This document shows positions 34,935 to 47,500 of a DNA stretch of 64,000 nucleotides, piece by piece. The translations under genes were made by a program, and so were the position numbers. The notes below the pieces were generated by a model. That model was not told the DNA's origin and ran no database searches. It was given only the letters and a program-made list of their open reading frames with translations. The DNA is from Chelonoidis abingdonii. Taxonomy: Eukaryota > Chordata > Testudines > Testudinidae. The stretch covers positions 15,439,779 through 15,503,778 of the forward strand of contig NC_133778.1 in the NCBI RefSeq assembly GCF_003597395.2, read 5' to 3'. Position 1 is the first letter of the stretch, and every line of letters begins with the position of its first letter.

Positions 34935-37900
34935 TCCATTCCAGTGCCTGCTCCTGGCATAACATAAAATTGAGCTACAACTGCAGGGAACCTGCTATTT
35001 GGTCCCTTGCAGCTCTGGGCAGGAGGCTCCATGTGGAAGGAATCTTGGGAGAATTGAGATGAAACTCTAGCAAGCCTGTGAGCATGTATGAACTGTGATT
35101 TTTTTCCCCCACAAAAGCTTGTAACTCGGTCAAATTGGGGTGGATTTTAACAGGGATGACAAAATGCAGATCTCTGATACAAAGTCCACCTTGCAGCTAG
35201 AAGTGAAGTCTCTGAGAAGCTCCTGTGCCACCATGCTTTGGTGAAAAGGAAAGGTCAGTGGGAATCTTTAACATGAGCAAAACACTTTCCCCAAGCCTCA
35301 TTCTTGGATACGACTGAATCATTCTGGCTGAAATTTTCCAAACCATTTCAGCCCAAGGCAAGCACTTGACAGAAAATTTCAGTCCCAAAGGTTAAAGTTT
35401 GGTAAAGCTATAAGCAACTGATAATAGGGTCTTATCGTGGGAAGCATTGGGTCATTTTAATAATGGCGGTGCTACCACTTCGGCCGGTAGTGTACCATAG
35501 CAATAGCTCCTTTACTCATATCTGCTCCCCTGTCCCCTACTCCCAAATGTCCTAATATTTACTCTCCTTCCTTTCATACGTTCTTTCCCTTCCACCACCA
35601 ATTCCATTAAGTATGGATGTTTGCTTCCTTTCTATCTGGCACCCACTCCACCAATCCCGTGATTCCAGACTGAGCTGCAATGCAGAGAGCACGAGTCTCT
35701 TGATGTTATTAGGGATTCCTGTTTGGTACCATTTACCCCCAGCAGTCAGGAGGAAGAGGAAAAGTCCCCCAACAGTCTGCATCTGAAACTGTTGCCATTG
35801 CAGCATGTCAGCAGGCACAAAGCATTCCAATTTCCTCCGCCTGTGACCACCAACGGTGGGGGGCAGAAGTGGGACCTTCTGAGTGAAATGGACTCTCTGT
35901 CACGCATCTTGTGCCAAGGTTACAATACTGTCAGCGCTTCAGTTGAAATGGAGCTCAAGCCGATTAACAAATTGGCTGGAGTACTTTAAACGTCCTCCCT
36001 TTGTTTCCTGGTGTGTTTTGTCAGAACAGGCAGGATTAGGTAGCTGAGAGAAGTTGCCTTCCTCATTAATAAGAGTCTTTCAGAAGAAGGATCTCCTCAG
36101 ATTTAAATTAGCAAATAGAATATCCATTGGCTGCAGCTTTGGTGGGAAGAAACAACAATCCTGTCTCTTGATGTTTACCTTTCAATGACCGTTAATAAGA
36201 ACTCCACCAGAGGCAAAGAGACGAGCTTGAGCTCATTATCCTTTGCTGTAAAAAGAAGGTTCCTTTCCTCAGGTATAATTTAGAAAACACAAACCAGAAT
36301 GACACTATGAAGCATTAAGATGCCTATAGAGGCACATGTGGACACAAAATGAGGTCAGGGAGGAAGAGAGCTTCATTTGAATGACTGCACTTTATCACTT
36401 TTTGAAACAAACCCACAGATACTCTATTTTTAGTAACTTTTTTTTTCATATTCCAACGACATTCAGCCATTAGTTGGAGACCAATGAAAAGTAATAAAAG
36501 CAATCCAGGTTTCCGGAAAGCATCCTGCTTAGGACAAATTCTGAGCTATTTATTTCCTTCCTGGGCCATGATTTGAACTAACACAAGCAGTGATCCCAGA
36601 GCCATCCTACAAGACTAGAGGTCAGTGTTCTAAACTAGTTAATCGTTTGTTTCAGATAATAGTGCAGCCACAAGGAAAAATCTTTATGCCCCTGATGGAA
36701 CTAAGATGTACTGGAGTTTTTGTTGTGATTGTTTCCCAACACACATGGCAAAAATGTGTATCTTCAGTCTGGATGACTTCTCTTAAATTACAGCAAATGA
36801 CAAACAGAACAAAGAGACTCACTGGGATTTTTATCTTTTTAGACTTTCATGAAAACACTGAAGCATGTGAGAAACTTAACACATCATTGGTCTCCAGTGC
36901 TTCTATGAACTCAAGGAATGTCTAGTTACTCTGGGTTGCAGGACTGAGCTTCTGTGCTCAGATTCTCCATCTTAAATATCTTAAAAGCTCTGCTCCTTAA
37001 ACAGAGAGACAGACTTCTAGTTAGTCCATATAAAGATGGACAGTACACAGAAAATAGGGTTCCATGCCACAGTTCTAATTTAGCTGCAAATGATTTATAG
37101 AAACATCTTTTACCAGTGGAAACTGATGACATCTGAGAGTGAGGTGGTAAAAGTGGTATGTGAAGGAATTTTCAGGCCTATTTTCACAGCATCCTGTAAC
37201 GATCCTATGGTATCTGACTCAAGAACCTTAAGGAGCTTTCACTGCCTTTTTTTATTTACTTTTTTAATTATTCAGTGTTGAAAACAACTTGCTTAACAAA
37301 ATATCTCCTCCACCTGCCTATGCTGTACAAAATGCAATTGTCAGAAAAGTGAATTTGCAAAATGATATATAGTTACTTTTTCCCCCCAGTAATATCCAGA
37401 GCTAATTTTCTCAGTTTTCCAGTCAGAAGATGTTCCTTGCCAGCACTACAAAATCAACCTAGGGAGGGGAAGAATTGATTTATAGTGTGTTTGCCTCTTA
37501 CAACATCACAGCTAATATAAATTTTGCCATTGGAAGTTAACAATTTTGTTGCTATGTCTATCTTGCTTATGCAGAGTTACATTGGCTCTCTGGTGCTGTT
37601 AACAGGAGTAGACCTGTATTTGTCAGTAAAGTAAGCAGATATGACTCAAAGACACACAAGGAGAAGATTATCTGTGCCAAAAATGAAAATTTGTGTTTTA
37701 TGGACATTTTTTCAGACTAAAATTGCTGTTTAAAGTGCAATTACAGTCAGAACACTGTCTAAAGGGTTACTCAGTGTTCCTCATTTAAATGTCTTCAATT
37801 ATTTTTTATTTAAAATTCACTCACTTTCCAGTTAATGGAATTTTCTTTTTCAAATACCACCCCTGCAAATTCTCCTGGCCAGTAAAATAGATTCCCCTCA

Positions 37901-38240
37901 GTTGCTATAAACTCTAGTGGATCTCCACTGACATCAGCAGAGCTGTGGTGATGTATGCCAGTTGAAGATTTGGCCCTGGAATTGAAAAAACAATATATAT
38001 GTGCATGGAGCTAGGTTGGACATCCCCTTAAGTCCTTGGCATCAATTCAGAGGTGATATGAAGTTGTGTAAGTAACTCTTACACTAACTTACTCATGTAA
38101 AGGAATCTAAACAGGTGCCACTTCACTTCCACAAAGCAGGAAAATGCAAATCAAAATAGTGGCGGTCCTTCTTAAATTTACACCTTTCTGCATCCCTCCC
38201 CACCCCTCAAGAGCTGCTCTTGTAAGTCCAGTGGTTGGAA
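34935..38240. other. Long stretch without recognisable gene or element
   Basis: I recognise no LINE, LTR or hAT ends here, and no coding motif. The 111-codon frame at 36590-36925 and the 92-codon frame at 35552-35830 have no motif. The part around 36040-36260 is AT-rich with several TTAAT-type sites and no repeat signature, and could be conserved non-coding DNA; that is only a guess. Confidence 0.35.
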
Positions 38241-38248
38241 GAATCAGA

Positions 38249-38541
38249 GGCTACGTCTTCACTACTGGCCGTATCGACGGGTAGCAATTGATTTCTCGGG
38301 AATCAATATATCGCGTCTCATCTAGATGCGATATATCGATCCCTGAACGAGCTCCTGTCGACTCCGGAACTCCACCAATGCGAACGGCGGTAGCAGAGTC
38401 GACGGGGGAGCCACGGACGTCAATCCCGCGCCGTGAGGGCAGTAGGTAACTAGATCTAAGATACTTTGACTTCAGCTACGCTATTCACGTAGCTGAAGTT
38501 GCGTATCTTAGATCAGTTTCCCCCCCCAATGTAGACCAGCC
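38249..38541. mobile_element. Palindrome-rich MITE
   Basis: The ends GGCTACGTCTTCACT and GTAGACCAGCC are short, imperfect inverted repeats. CAGA flanks both sides (38245-38248 and 38542-38545). Inside are two hairpins: ATATCGCGTCTCATCTAGAT with GCGATATAT at 38307-38338, and a 62-nt hairpin at 38453-38514. CpG-rich text such as CGAACGGCGGTAGC suggests it is not very old. The class is unknown to me. Confidence 0.7.
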
Positions 38542-38549
38542 CAGAGGGA

Positions 38550-40960
38550 TGGAGCTCTGTGCTCCCTCTATTGGGGAGAAGAGGAAAAGGCAGCCTCTCC
38601 TGGCATTATTTACATCTTATTTAGCCTTAACTCCACCTACCGAGATTTGTTGTTTTAGATGGTATTTATTTAAATAGATAATTTAAGGGGGTGATAAATA
38701 ATTATCCTTACTGTCTAATGGAAGGCCACTGGAACTGAGCAGGATATACTTTGGATGAGGGGTCACCATAACTTTCCTGGAAAGAACCTTGCATAATGAA
38801 GCTTGGGCACAGGAAAACAGAATAAGAGTGAGCTGTGGTTGGAAACAAAGAGTGCTCACCTAGGGTGTAAGGAGTCTGTCTTGCTCTGGCTTCTCCTGGA
38901 GATCCTGTGCCCTGCATGGTGGGATCTACAGGATGGCTGGACCATTGGCAATGGCAGGGCAGGACAGAACAGAGCTGCCTCCGTGACAAGGCCCAGTGGA
39001 GCAGTGGTGATGGCATCTAGCATTTCCTAACTTTAAAGTGGTTAACTTCGCAGCCTTAATAAGGTTCTTTTAACATAGGATATGTGGGTTGGGGGATGGG
39101 AGGTAGGGAGAGATGTAGGTAGAGTACCAGAAAAACTTCCTGGCTGTGATCTGTACAAGAGCCTTTTGAAGGGAAGTGGTGGGATCTCCATCATTTGGAA
39201 TACTTAAAACTAATCATTGGAGAATATACCTCGGGGAATAATCCTGCATTGGCCCTTGGCAGATTGACAGGGTGGGACCCAATGTGTCCATTCTATCTCT
39301 AATTTCTACGACTGAGCATTATCCCCATTTCACAGAGTGAGGAACTGACTTGCCCAGCATCACACAGTGGGCAGAGGCAGGAGCACAACCCAAGTGGACT
39401 GCTCCGTTGTGTTAAAAGACAGGGAGCAGATGGGAAGTGGAGATGATACCACTAAGACTGGGGTTGGGAGCAGGGAGCTGATCAGGGGCAGTTCATGACA
39501 GTGGGCATGATCTTCCTTGGGGAAGATTTCTGCAGAAGAGTTTGTGTGTGCAGGTTTCACTGCCTCTGTTGAAGATAAACAGGATTTGTGTAGATTTTGC
39601 CAAAATATACTTTAAATTACATGGAAAAAATACCCTGATTTGGTGACTCCAATTTCTGAATCGATGGGACATGGATTTTGGAATTTTCCAGTTTGCCTTC
39701 AAAGAGCTGCAAGTTGTCAGTGCCTCTGAAATCCCAGCCACTCCTCAGATGCCTAAACATGGACCAGATCCATGCCATCAGTTTTTAAGCAGAACTCATT
39801 GATTATCATGGGGACTTCAGCTTAAAGATTGGAATGATTCTGTCCCTATAGATTTAGGTGCCTAATTGCAGGTATCTCCACTGGAAACTGCCAGCCTTAG
39901 TTGTTTTCACCTCTTGGCCACCATTTCTAATGCAATCCCTGCTGGTTGTGACTGAAAAGGTTATTGTCTGATGTCAGGCTGGGGCTGAAGAGCAGCTGTG
40001 GGGCAGAGTGGGAAAGATGATTTAGCTACTGCTCATGTTGTACCAGTTCTTTGGATATAAATAGGCCTCTCCAGGACTGGCCCTCCACTGCTTTTTATAA
40101 GCACTAAATTCAAAAAGTAAATTGAAGGCATAAGATAAATGCCAACCTCCAGCCTCTGCAAGCTACATCTGTCTCGGAATTGCAGTTGGCAAAAGTGCCC
40201 GACACAGTGGTGCTCATAGAAACAATAATAAAAAGATTGGCTGGATTTGTAGAATCAACTGGAGATTTTCATTTCCTGCCTTTTGCCTGAGGCTTTCTCC
40301 CTTCTGTATCTATTATCCTCTATGTGTGTGACTCGCATTGACATTCAGAGGAGGTGTTTATGCTTCAACTAGAGATTTGAATCCTGGACTGGAAGGAAAA
40401 TCAGGGGGGGAATTTTCTTTCCTTTGCTCTCAAGAGAGTTGCCGAGGGTAAACGGGGCCAGTGTCCCAACACAATCTTTATTTATTCCCCCCGAATGGTT
40501 GGTAGGAATGATTAGACGATTGTACTTGAGGGTTAGGGGGATTGTGAGCCTGCTTCCAGTGCTTGTTTCAGTCTTTAGCAGAAGAGAAATTGCATAACCA
40601 CTTACAATTGTTAGTCTTGATTAAAACCGCAGTCTGGAGCTGGAGAAAGTCTACTAGGTCATCTAGGCTGTCACTTTGCCTTTGCTAAATTGAACGAGGA
40701 CCAATTAGTAGCTCAACTGATGCCAGAATTAAAGGGTTTATCAAGCTTTTTCAAAGATTTTATCTAAAAAAAAATTTCAGGAGCAAAGCATCAAAATTAG
40801 CATAAGATGACAACTACCTGAAGTTGCCAGGGCTACATATACAACCACAGATGCTGAGACAAAACTAATAAGCCCTCACAATCACATAGGGTTTGCTTAT
40901 ATGAACACTTAGTTTGCAGCAAGCTGGGGTGTAAAATCTACCTGGTATTAACCTGCCACG
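38550..40960. other. Stretch with only minor old repeats
   Basis: No gene. A MIR-like antisense fragment lies at 39305-39400 (TTATCCCCATTTCACAGAGT, ACTTGCCCAGCATCACACAG). The minus-strand open frames at 38708-39016 and 39360-39741 have no motif. Confidence 0.4.
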
Positions 40961-40967
40961 CACTAAT

Positions 40968-41065
40968 GGTATGTCAATGCTGCAGTTAGACACCTGCGCC
41001 TGGCCGGTGCTAGTTAACTAGGGTTTGTGGGGCTCAGGCTGCGGGCCTGCAAGCTACTCATCCAG
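40968..41065. mobile_element. Left half of a palindromic DNA element
   Basis: GGTATGTCAATGCTGCAGTT, then GACACCTGCGCCTGGCCGGT and GGCTCAGGCTGCGGGCC, is the start of a turtle element whose terminal repeat is ggtatgtctacac. The matching right end is absent. Confidence 0.5.
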
Positions 41066-41069
41066 TGAC

Positions 41070-42915
41070 TGGTATATATGCCCTCTACCAGACTCTTGTA
41101 CCCCACAGGTCTGGGTCTGTCACAGGATATATAGCCACATCACCTATCAATGGGGGGAACAGACCCTTAAACACCATAGCGAGAACCATAGACCCCAGTG
41201 ATTCATAATTCCCTCTAGCAACTGGTAGTAGTCTGTGTTACTGTTCCATTAGCCACTCCGGCTCCATATCGATGGGAGAAGTTATTAAACACATTTTAGA
41301 AATTGATCTTAAGCAGCTTCAGTGCATATGATTAGCTGTTTCAAAGGGCTTTCAAAGCCACATTTAATCAGATTATCCCCAATCCACGCTGAGAGCAAAA
41401 TGTCAATGTCAAATTAAACCATTTTACACAAACTTCTCCTATCACGGCCTTTTCTGTAACACAGATGGGTCTTAGGACTGTAACCCAGATCAATGCTGGT
41501 GCTAAGGGAACTGACCAGTAAAACCAGCTTGTTGTACATGAATAGGAACCTTCCTCAGCTGTTCCAGGCTCCTATTGATTAGCAAATGGATCTATTTTTT
41601 CTGTATGCCCTGCAAGTCTAGCCTATGTGTACAGTAGCAACAACATGCATTGTTCAGCAGAGCCAGCAGGTATGACTTAGCAAGTAAAGAGGATTCCATT
41701 TTTCTCATCGCTTTCAAAGCAGGATTGTGATTTTTAAGCACAAGCCCAGCTTAACCAGGGCCAGTGTAGGATTCCTTAACACGTTTGGTTCTGCAAGACC
41801 AAAGTGTATTATAATGTGGTAAAGGCACAGAGTGTAAACAAATGAACTAGGGAGTGTACATGGGACTTGAGTGTACCCCTTCCTCAGATGGCACCACTGT
41901 GTTTAAGATAGTTCTGAGCTGCTATAGTTCTAATGAGCTGCATGCTGTCTAATTTCACCATGTGACTGTGAGACCAGCTTGAGCGGGGGAAATCCAAGAA
42001 GTGGTGGAGGCTGATCGCTTATGTCAGGCACTGTCGAGAAGGTGGGTTGAAGGGTAGGAAGGAAATCCAGCTCATTCTGGGCAAAAGCTGGAATACAGCA
42101 CACAGCCCAAGTGGCATGACTGTGTTCTAGGGCTGTCCATAAAGGCTAAGAGAGGAAGGAATCCACCAGTCCATGTCAATAGAAGCTTAAAATGTGCTTT
42201 CCGTGGGCACTTATGCAAGTAAGATGTGATGTGATGGCAAGCTCACACAAAATGGAGAGGCGGGAGGCCTGTAGTACAGCTGGCCAATGAGGTCCTGCAT
42301 GCTACACTACACTGCAAGTTTGTCACACACAGGTTTCGCATCCATTGGCTAGTCACACACAGGAAGGTGTGATCAAGGCAGGAGTCTCAAAACTGGATAC
42401 AACAGCAGCTAGCACAAAATACGTTATTGCATAGGTCCATCATAAAAGCTGCTGTGTTGGGGAGAGGAGGGGGGGAAATACCTTAAATCTGGCCTCAAGA
42501 ATCTACATGTAAATACATTGTTTAAAAGGACTAGTGGAGGGGGAATAAGGGGAAAATGTAAAACCTGCCCCATGCGGTAGGTTTGGTTCAACATAGTATT
42601 CCTTTTCCTGCTGAGTAAACTCCATCAAACCGTGCTTTCGCCATGCAGACTGCAGCCTCAGGTAGGCATAAATGGCCACATTATAAGCCCCTTTATAGTG
42701 AAATAGCAGCTGTTTGCCCTCTGAGACATCACCTTTTTCAGAGGCAGAGCTAGAAAGCTAGAACTGAACACTGCATATGTGTGTCTTACTGGCTTTCCAA
42801 CTTCATGTGTATATACATGGAGTAAGTCCACTTTAGAACATGGAATACATATCTTACAGGCATTTGTTCATAGGTTTGACTTCTGTATGCATTAGGGAAC
42901 ACACAATGACTTATC
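41070..42915. other. Stretch with no recognisable gene
   Basis: No gene or element recognised. A short direct repeat of TCACACACAGG occurs at about 42322 and 42352. Confidence 0.4.
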
Positions 42916-42919
42916 ATAG

Positions 42920-43035
42920 ATCTGTTTATTGTGTTGTGATAGCGCTTAGGCACCCCAGTCATGGACCATGGCCCCATTGTCATAGATGCTGTACAAAGCA
43001 GAACAAAATGTGTTCTCTATCCCCAGAGGACTTAA
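42920..43035. repeat. MIR/CORE-like fragment
   Basis: It contains CCCCAGTCATGGACCATGGC, CCCATTGTCATAGATGCTGT and ACAAAGCAGAAC, the same dispersed repeat as at 22625 and, inverted, at 59285. Confidence 0.6.
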
Positions 43036-43610
43036 TGCTCTTCTATCTTTGTTTGTAGTTGTTATAGCTATGCCATCCGTGCTGTCCATCGTTTAATGCT
43101 GAATTATCACAGAATGCATCTGGCATTCATTCTTTCCAGTTAGACTGTGTCTGAAAGATACCACTATGATTAATGTTGTGGTTGTAAATACCAAAGGAAG
43201 TGGTGATGGTTTGTCACTTGCAAAATGGGACTGATAACCTTTTGTGGCCATCCATCTCTCCTCTGCTTTTGGAAGAACTGCTCCCATTATAAACAACTGG
43301 AGACTTCTACTACAAATAGGCGCAGTCGTGTAATGAATTTGACAATAAACTATGTGAAAATTGATGAGGCAAAAACTCATCCAATACAGTCTTTGCAGAA
43401 TATTATTCAATCATCTATACGGCTGGATGAATAATGAAAAAACACTGTGGACACATTTATTTGAAGAAATGCTGCCACCTGTGGGGTGAAATGTGACCGC
43501 AGTTTAACAGTGTCCAGCAACATTACATGCTTGATAAAGTCAGAAGATGGAGAATATCTTGCTCAACTGAATGACTGGGGGAAATACAAGGTGCTATTGC
43601 TTCTTTGCAG

Positions 43611-43815
43611 GATTTTGACAAAAAAAAATGCTAAGGGTCCCATCTTTTTGGATCTTTCTCCAGGTGATATGAAAATGCTTCAATCTTTTATACAACTTCA
43701 ACCCAAATTAACTTTCTCTAGGCTCTGTTTGTATCTTTCTCAAATAATCCTGGAAGGTTTAGCCAATCTTAATAAAGTGATCTACAGAGAGTTATTGGAT
43801 CATCTGAAAGGCCAG
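43611..43815 (+). other. Weak exon candidate
   Basis: GCTATTGCTTCTTTGCAG precedes 204 nt open in frame after one leading base, ending CAG|GTAAAC. The frame extends upstream as a 115-codon open frame (43486-43833). The peptide is not recognised and includes an A9 run. A chance open frame is the simpler explanation. Confidence 0.15.
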
Positions 43816-44354
43816 GTAAACTACATGTCTTAGCCATTGACATGTGGGAATGCTTTTCAAATGAAACCTCTTCAAACTAAGCCTTCCTCTTGCTTGATAA
43901 AGACTGTACGGTCAGTATTTGAGAGTTTAGCTGCAAGTAGCTACCATGCATGCAAACAAAATCAATAGAGAAACAATGTGTTTTTTCCTAGGAAGTATCT
44001 TTCTAATCTATCTAATTTTTAATGATAGTTTGTGGGTAGTAAGGCTTGAAAAAAACTGTGTGGGAGCAAAACGCTTCAATACAAACAAATGATCAAAAGT
44101 GCTTTAAATTGGCAAAATTGCACTTAGTTTCCACCTCTTATTATTCAATTTCTCTTCTGACTGAAAAAATGCAGCCTGATTTCAACTGACATAAAAGGTC
44201 TCTTTCCTAATGGGAAACTCTGCCAAAATTATCTGCGCAGCCAATTAAATAGTATAAGTGTTTGGTACATTCTTCTTGAGATCCATAATCTCTTCTATTA
44301 AGATGTGTCTCTAACATGAAAGTAGGTTGCCCTGGATGTCTTCTTAGATGCCTA

Positions 44355-44558
44355 TGTAACCCACACACCTCCTAGGTGTGGTGTTCTGTCTCATCTAGTG
44401 GTACCAAGACTACTTAGAGAGAGATTAATGAGTCTGCTCTACAGCCTCAGCTAACAGTCCATTGGCTTTTAGCGCATCTGGTAGAGGCTCATGAACTAAG
44501 CTTTAGAGGTTCTAGATTCAATCCTTCCTGCTGACAACTAGGGTCTGTCAGCATTACA
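44355..44558 (+). mobile_element. Solo short LTR with exact 4-bp target duplication
   Basis: The 204-bp unit runs from TGTAACCCACACACCTCC to GTCAGCATTACA, with TGTAA/TTACA ends. It is flanked by identical CCTA at 44351-44354 and 44559-44562. It is homologous along its length to the pair at 47501-47971. Within it, TAGCGCATCTGG (44470-44481) matches the tRNA A-box consensus at 11 of 12 positions, and a B-box-like GATTCAATCC lies about 44 nt downstream, the normal tRNA spacing. A 4-bp duplication is typical of gammaretrovirus-like (ERV1) integrations. Confidence 0.85.
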
Positions 44559-44848
44559 CCTATTCTCTGGATGACTTTTTTTCTCTCTCCTCATCGGAGG
44601 TAGACTCCCAAATAATCTCCATTTGTTTAATGGATATAACAGAAATATTCAAGATCTACAAACAAGGGTTCCTTTCACTTTCACCAGTTTTACGCTATCT
44701 CTAATTACTCCTTATTCTCAACAGTATATTTAAGGGGAAAACCTGGCCTCAAGTTTGGTTTGCTGTCTGTGGGCCAGATCCTCAGATAGTTTAAATCCAC
44801 GTAGTTCCATTGGGTTCACTGGAGCTATGTTGAGTGGGGCTCGGAGCT

Positions 44849-44932
44849 CCAGATTCACAAAAGTATTAAGGTGCCTAAATCCTATTGTTTTCAGTAGGAG
44901 TTGGGCACCTAAATATTTTTGAGGATCTGGGC
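44849..44932. repeat. Palindromic MITE-like element
   Basis: AGATTCACAAAAGTATTAAG and GTGCCTAAATCCTATTG pair with CAGTAGGAGTTGGGCACC and TAAATATTTTTGAGGATCT. The near-perfect 84-bp palindrome is a common amniote repeat type. Confidence 0.7.
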
Positions 44933-45580
44933 TTAAGCACATCAAGCTGCTATTTCCCTACCATTTAGTTCAGTGTTCCACTGTGACAGAATGGTCCGTC
45001 TTATTTAAAAAAAAAAAAAAGAATTTGTCTGAGATGCTTAAAACATAGGTGCAGTGAATTATCAAATGAGCAATCACCTGAGGCAGAGGAAGGAGGATAA
45101 AAACAGACATTCAGGAGAAGCTCTGAAAAGGGAACCTGGCAATAATGCTGCCAGCATTTTGAATGGTCTTTTATCATCAGTTATGGTAATTTGCTATTGA
45201 TAGGGAGTCTTGCTTTAGTTCCTTTTCCCCATTGTGGGGAAGAAAAGAAACTTCATTTTCACCTTGACTGATCTGGAGAACCCTTATCTTGAAATAAGCC
45301 AAAGCAGTTGCTGGATCAGAGGTACTTGCCAGCCTGTGCAATAGAGGATTTATGACATTGGCTATGTGGTTGAGAAAGCTGCTCAGATAGGGAGTTTGAA
45401 GGGTGTCACTTTGTAAGCAATTGCAAATCCACAAATAATATCTGAAGTCTAAAGTTACAAGGTAAGTCCTCCAGGTACGTCATGCTCTGGTTTATCTTTA
45501 CTGGCTGTACTTTGACACTTAAAAAAAAAAATAAAAGCTTTAATGGGGAGAATTACATGGCTGGGTGGGTAAAAAGATGC

Positions 45581-46203
45581 TGTAGCAGGGCAGTTACCCC
45601 TCTCTGGTGGAGGAAGGCTGGGCTGATTGGGGAAGCAGCCACAGCTGGGGCCATGCCCCAGTCAGGCAACACCTGGCCCTGTTATCAGGGCTCAGGGAGG
45701 AGCTGGGTCAGTCTCTATCTAACTGTGGACACAGAAGGACCTGGCTGCCTGGGAATAGGGTACGTGGAGCAGAACAGTGCTGTGGAGCTCTAGCCTGGCA
45801 ATTCCCCAGGCTGAGACCTTGAGAAAGGCCTATGTGGGCACTGGGGCTGGGAGGTGTGACCTGGAGTTAGGCAGAGGCAGCTGGTCCAAACTCCTTGCCA
45901 ATGATGAGTGGCCATGACAGACTGCAGTTTGCCCCAGTGAGCAGGGGCTAGATGAGGACTGGCAGTAGCCACCGAGGTGAGGTGGGTGTAGAGGGTTGGG
46001 GTGTCCCCTGGGAGGGGAGACCCAGAGTGTGAGGTACTGCTGGGGCAGAACCCTGAGGTAAAGGGCACCAGGGTTCAGGAGGGGCATGGGGGCCTGAGGT
46101 AGGTGAGACATTGGCCACCAGGAGGCACTCAGAGTTCTGGATGAGCTAATTCCCAGGATGACCAGCAGGTGATGTGATGCTAGTGAGTCTTCAATCTGCT
46201 ACA
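45581..46203 (+). mobile_element. Solo LTR with 8-bp inverted ends
   Basis: It starts TGTAGCAGGGCAGTTACCCC and ends CAATCTGCTACA, so TGTAGCAG and CTGCTACA are exact inverted repeats. It shares the ATGACAGACTGCAGTTTGCC and GGGGCTAGAT blocks with 31440-31490. Five-base flanks GATGC and GACCC match at 3 of 5. No retroviral genes adjoin. Open frames on both strands here are composition shadows. Confidence 0.75.
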
Positions 46204-46784
46204 GACCCCAATCATTTTACAGCTTCATTCTTGTCCATGAACATTGGAGGCCTGATTCTGAGCTCTTTCAATGGCTTGTGCATAATGTGTAACTTCATTT
46301 GTTTCAGTGAAGTGGGTCCTTGTTTATGCCTAGAAGAAGAATCAATGTTTTTCTTCAAGTATTTCTAGTAAACTAGCAAAAGCATTAAAAATTATTGATT
46401 GGCTCACAACAAGCTTCTTTTCTATGGACTCAATCCTGCAACTGCTAAACATTTTCATGAGGTCCTTAGCTCTCTCAACTGCTACCAAAGCCAGTGGAAA
46501 TTGAGGGTGCTCAACATCTCATAGGAGGGTTAGGCCTGGCAGGACTGAGCCCGATACCAGTGTCTATACACAACCTCCCACTCTCTCTTCCAGCCTCATG
46601 AACCTGTTATGATGACTGTCCTTTCTCTCCCTGTTTCTTTCTCTATTGTTAAAATGTCAGCTATCCTATAATGCATGTCTTGTGTTTACCAGGTCATCAG
46701 ACTACTGATTACATCATCAGTCCATAAAGATAAGGGAAATTAGCCTAGCTAACCAGAAGCATAGATACCTTAGCACATCAGATG

Positions 46785-47253
46785 TAGAGTTAGTTGATAA
46801 ATTTACAATGGAACAACATTCCATTGAAAAATACAGTCTCATCTCAATCAAAATGGTTTGCAGCAACATGTCAACTGTGATGAAATTTTCAATGGGAAAA
46901 TGTCAATGTGGTTCATTTCATCTTTCTTGTTTCATTTCAATAATGTCAGTGTTTTATTCTGATAAGGTAAAACATTTCTTTTTGGCTGTTTGTTTTATGT
47001 TTACTTTTTCATATGAAAATGTACATATATAGTATGTCTAAATAAAATAAACATTATAGAATGAAACACTTTTTTACCTTAATTGCAACAAGACATTTTG
47101 ACTTCATTGAAATGAAATAACTTGACACTATCAAAGTATTCCTTCCATGGGAAACTTTGAAACTCTTGCATTCCATTCTGTTTCAGAACAGCTTGTTTTC
47201 TGTAATTTCACAGTTTCCCATGAAACAGAAATTCCAGTTTCTGACCAGCTCTA
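46785..47253. mobile_element. Non-autonomous hAT-like element (469 bp)
   Basis: The left end TAGAGTTAGTTGA is matched by the right end TCTGACCAGCTCTA as a diverged inverted repeat. Flanks ATCAGATG (46777-46784) and ATCAGGAG (47254-47261) agree at 6 of 8. The interior is AT-rich and contains repeated AAATTTTCAATGG-type text. No transposase. Confidence 0.65.
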
Positions 47254-47500
47254 ATCAGGAGCCTATAATCCTGTGAATCATGTAGGGCCAGATTGTCTAT
47301 TGCAGGGGATGGTGTAGGAATTGTGCATTTGGATGTAAGCTCTTGGGTTGGTGCAGAAAGTGCTGAAATTATTGCCTTGCATCCTCATTCCCTTTAGGAT
47401 CACATTTGAGCATGTCTAAGGAGGAGTAACCTTTTGTTTTCCACCAAACACAACACTTCCTCTGCTGCAGAAGGGTTAGGGAGAAAGATGGCTCCTTATA

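Noticed and set aside
43486..43833. 115-codon + strand frame
   Set aside because: No motif and an A9 run. The flanking splice-like sites are only moderate, so it is listed as a weak exon candidate and not as a gene.
45177..45434. 85-codon minus-strand frame that might be an exon
   Set aside because: The minus-strand donor (AAG|GTGAAAA) is weak and the peptide is not recognised.
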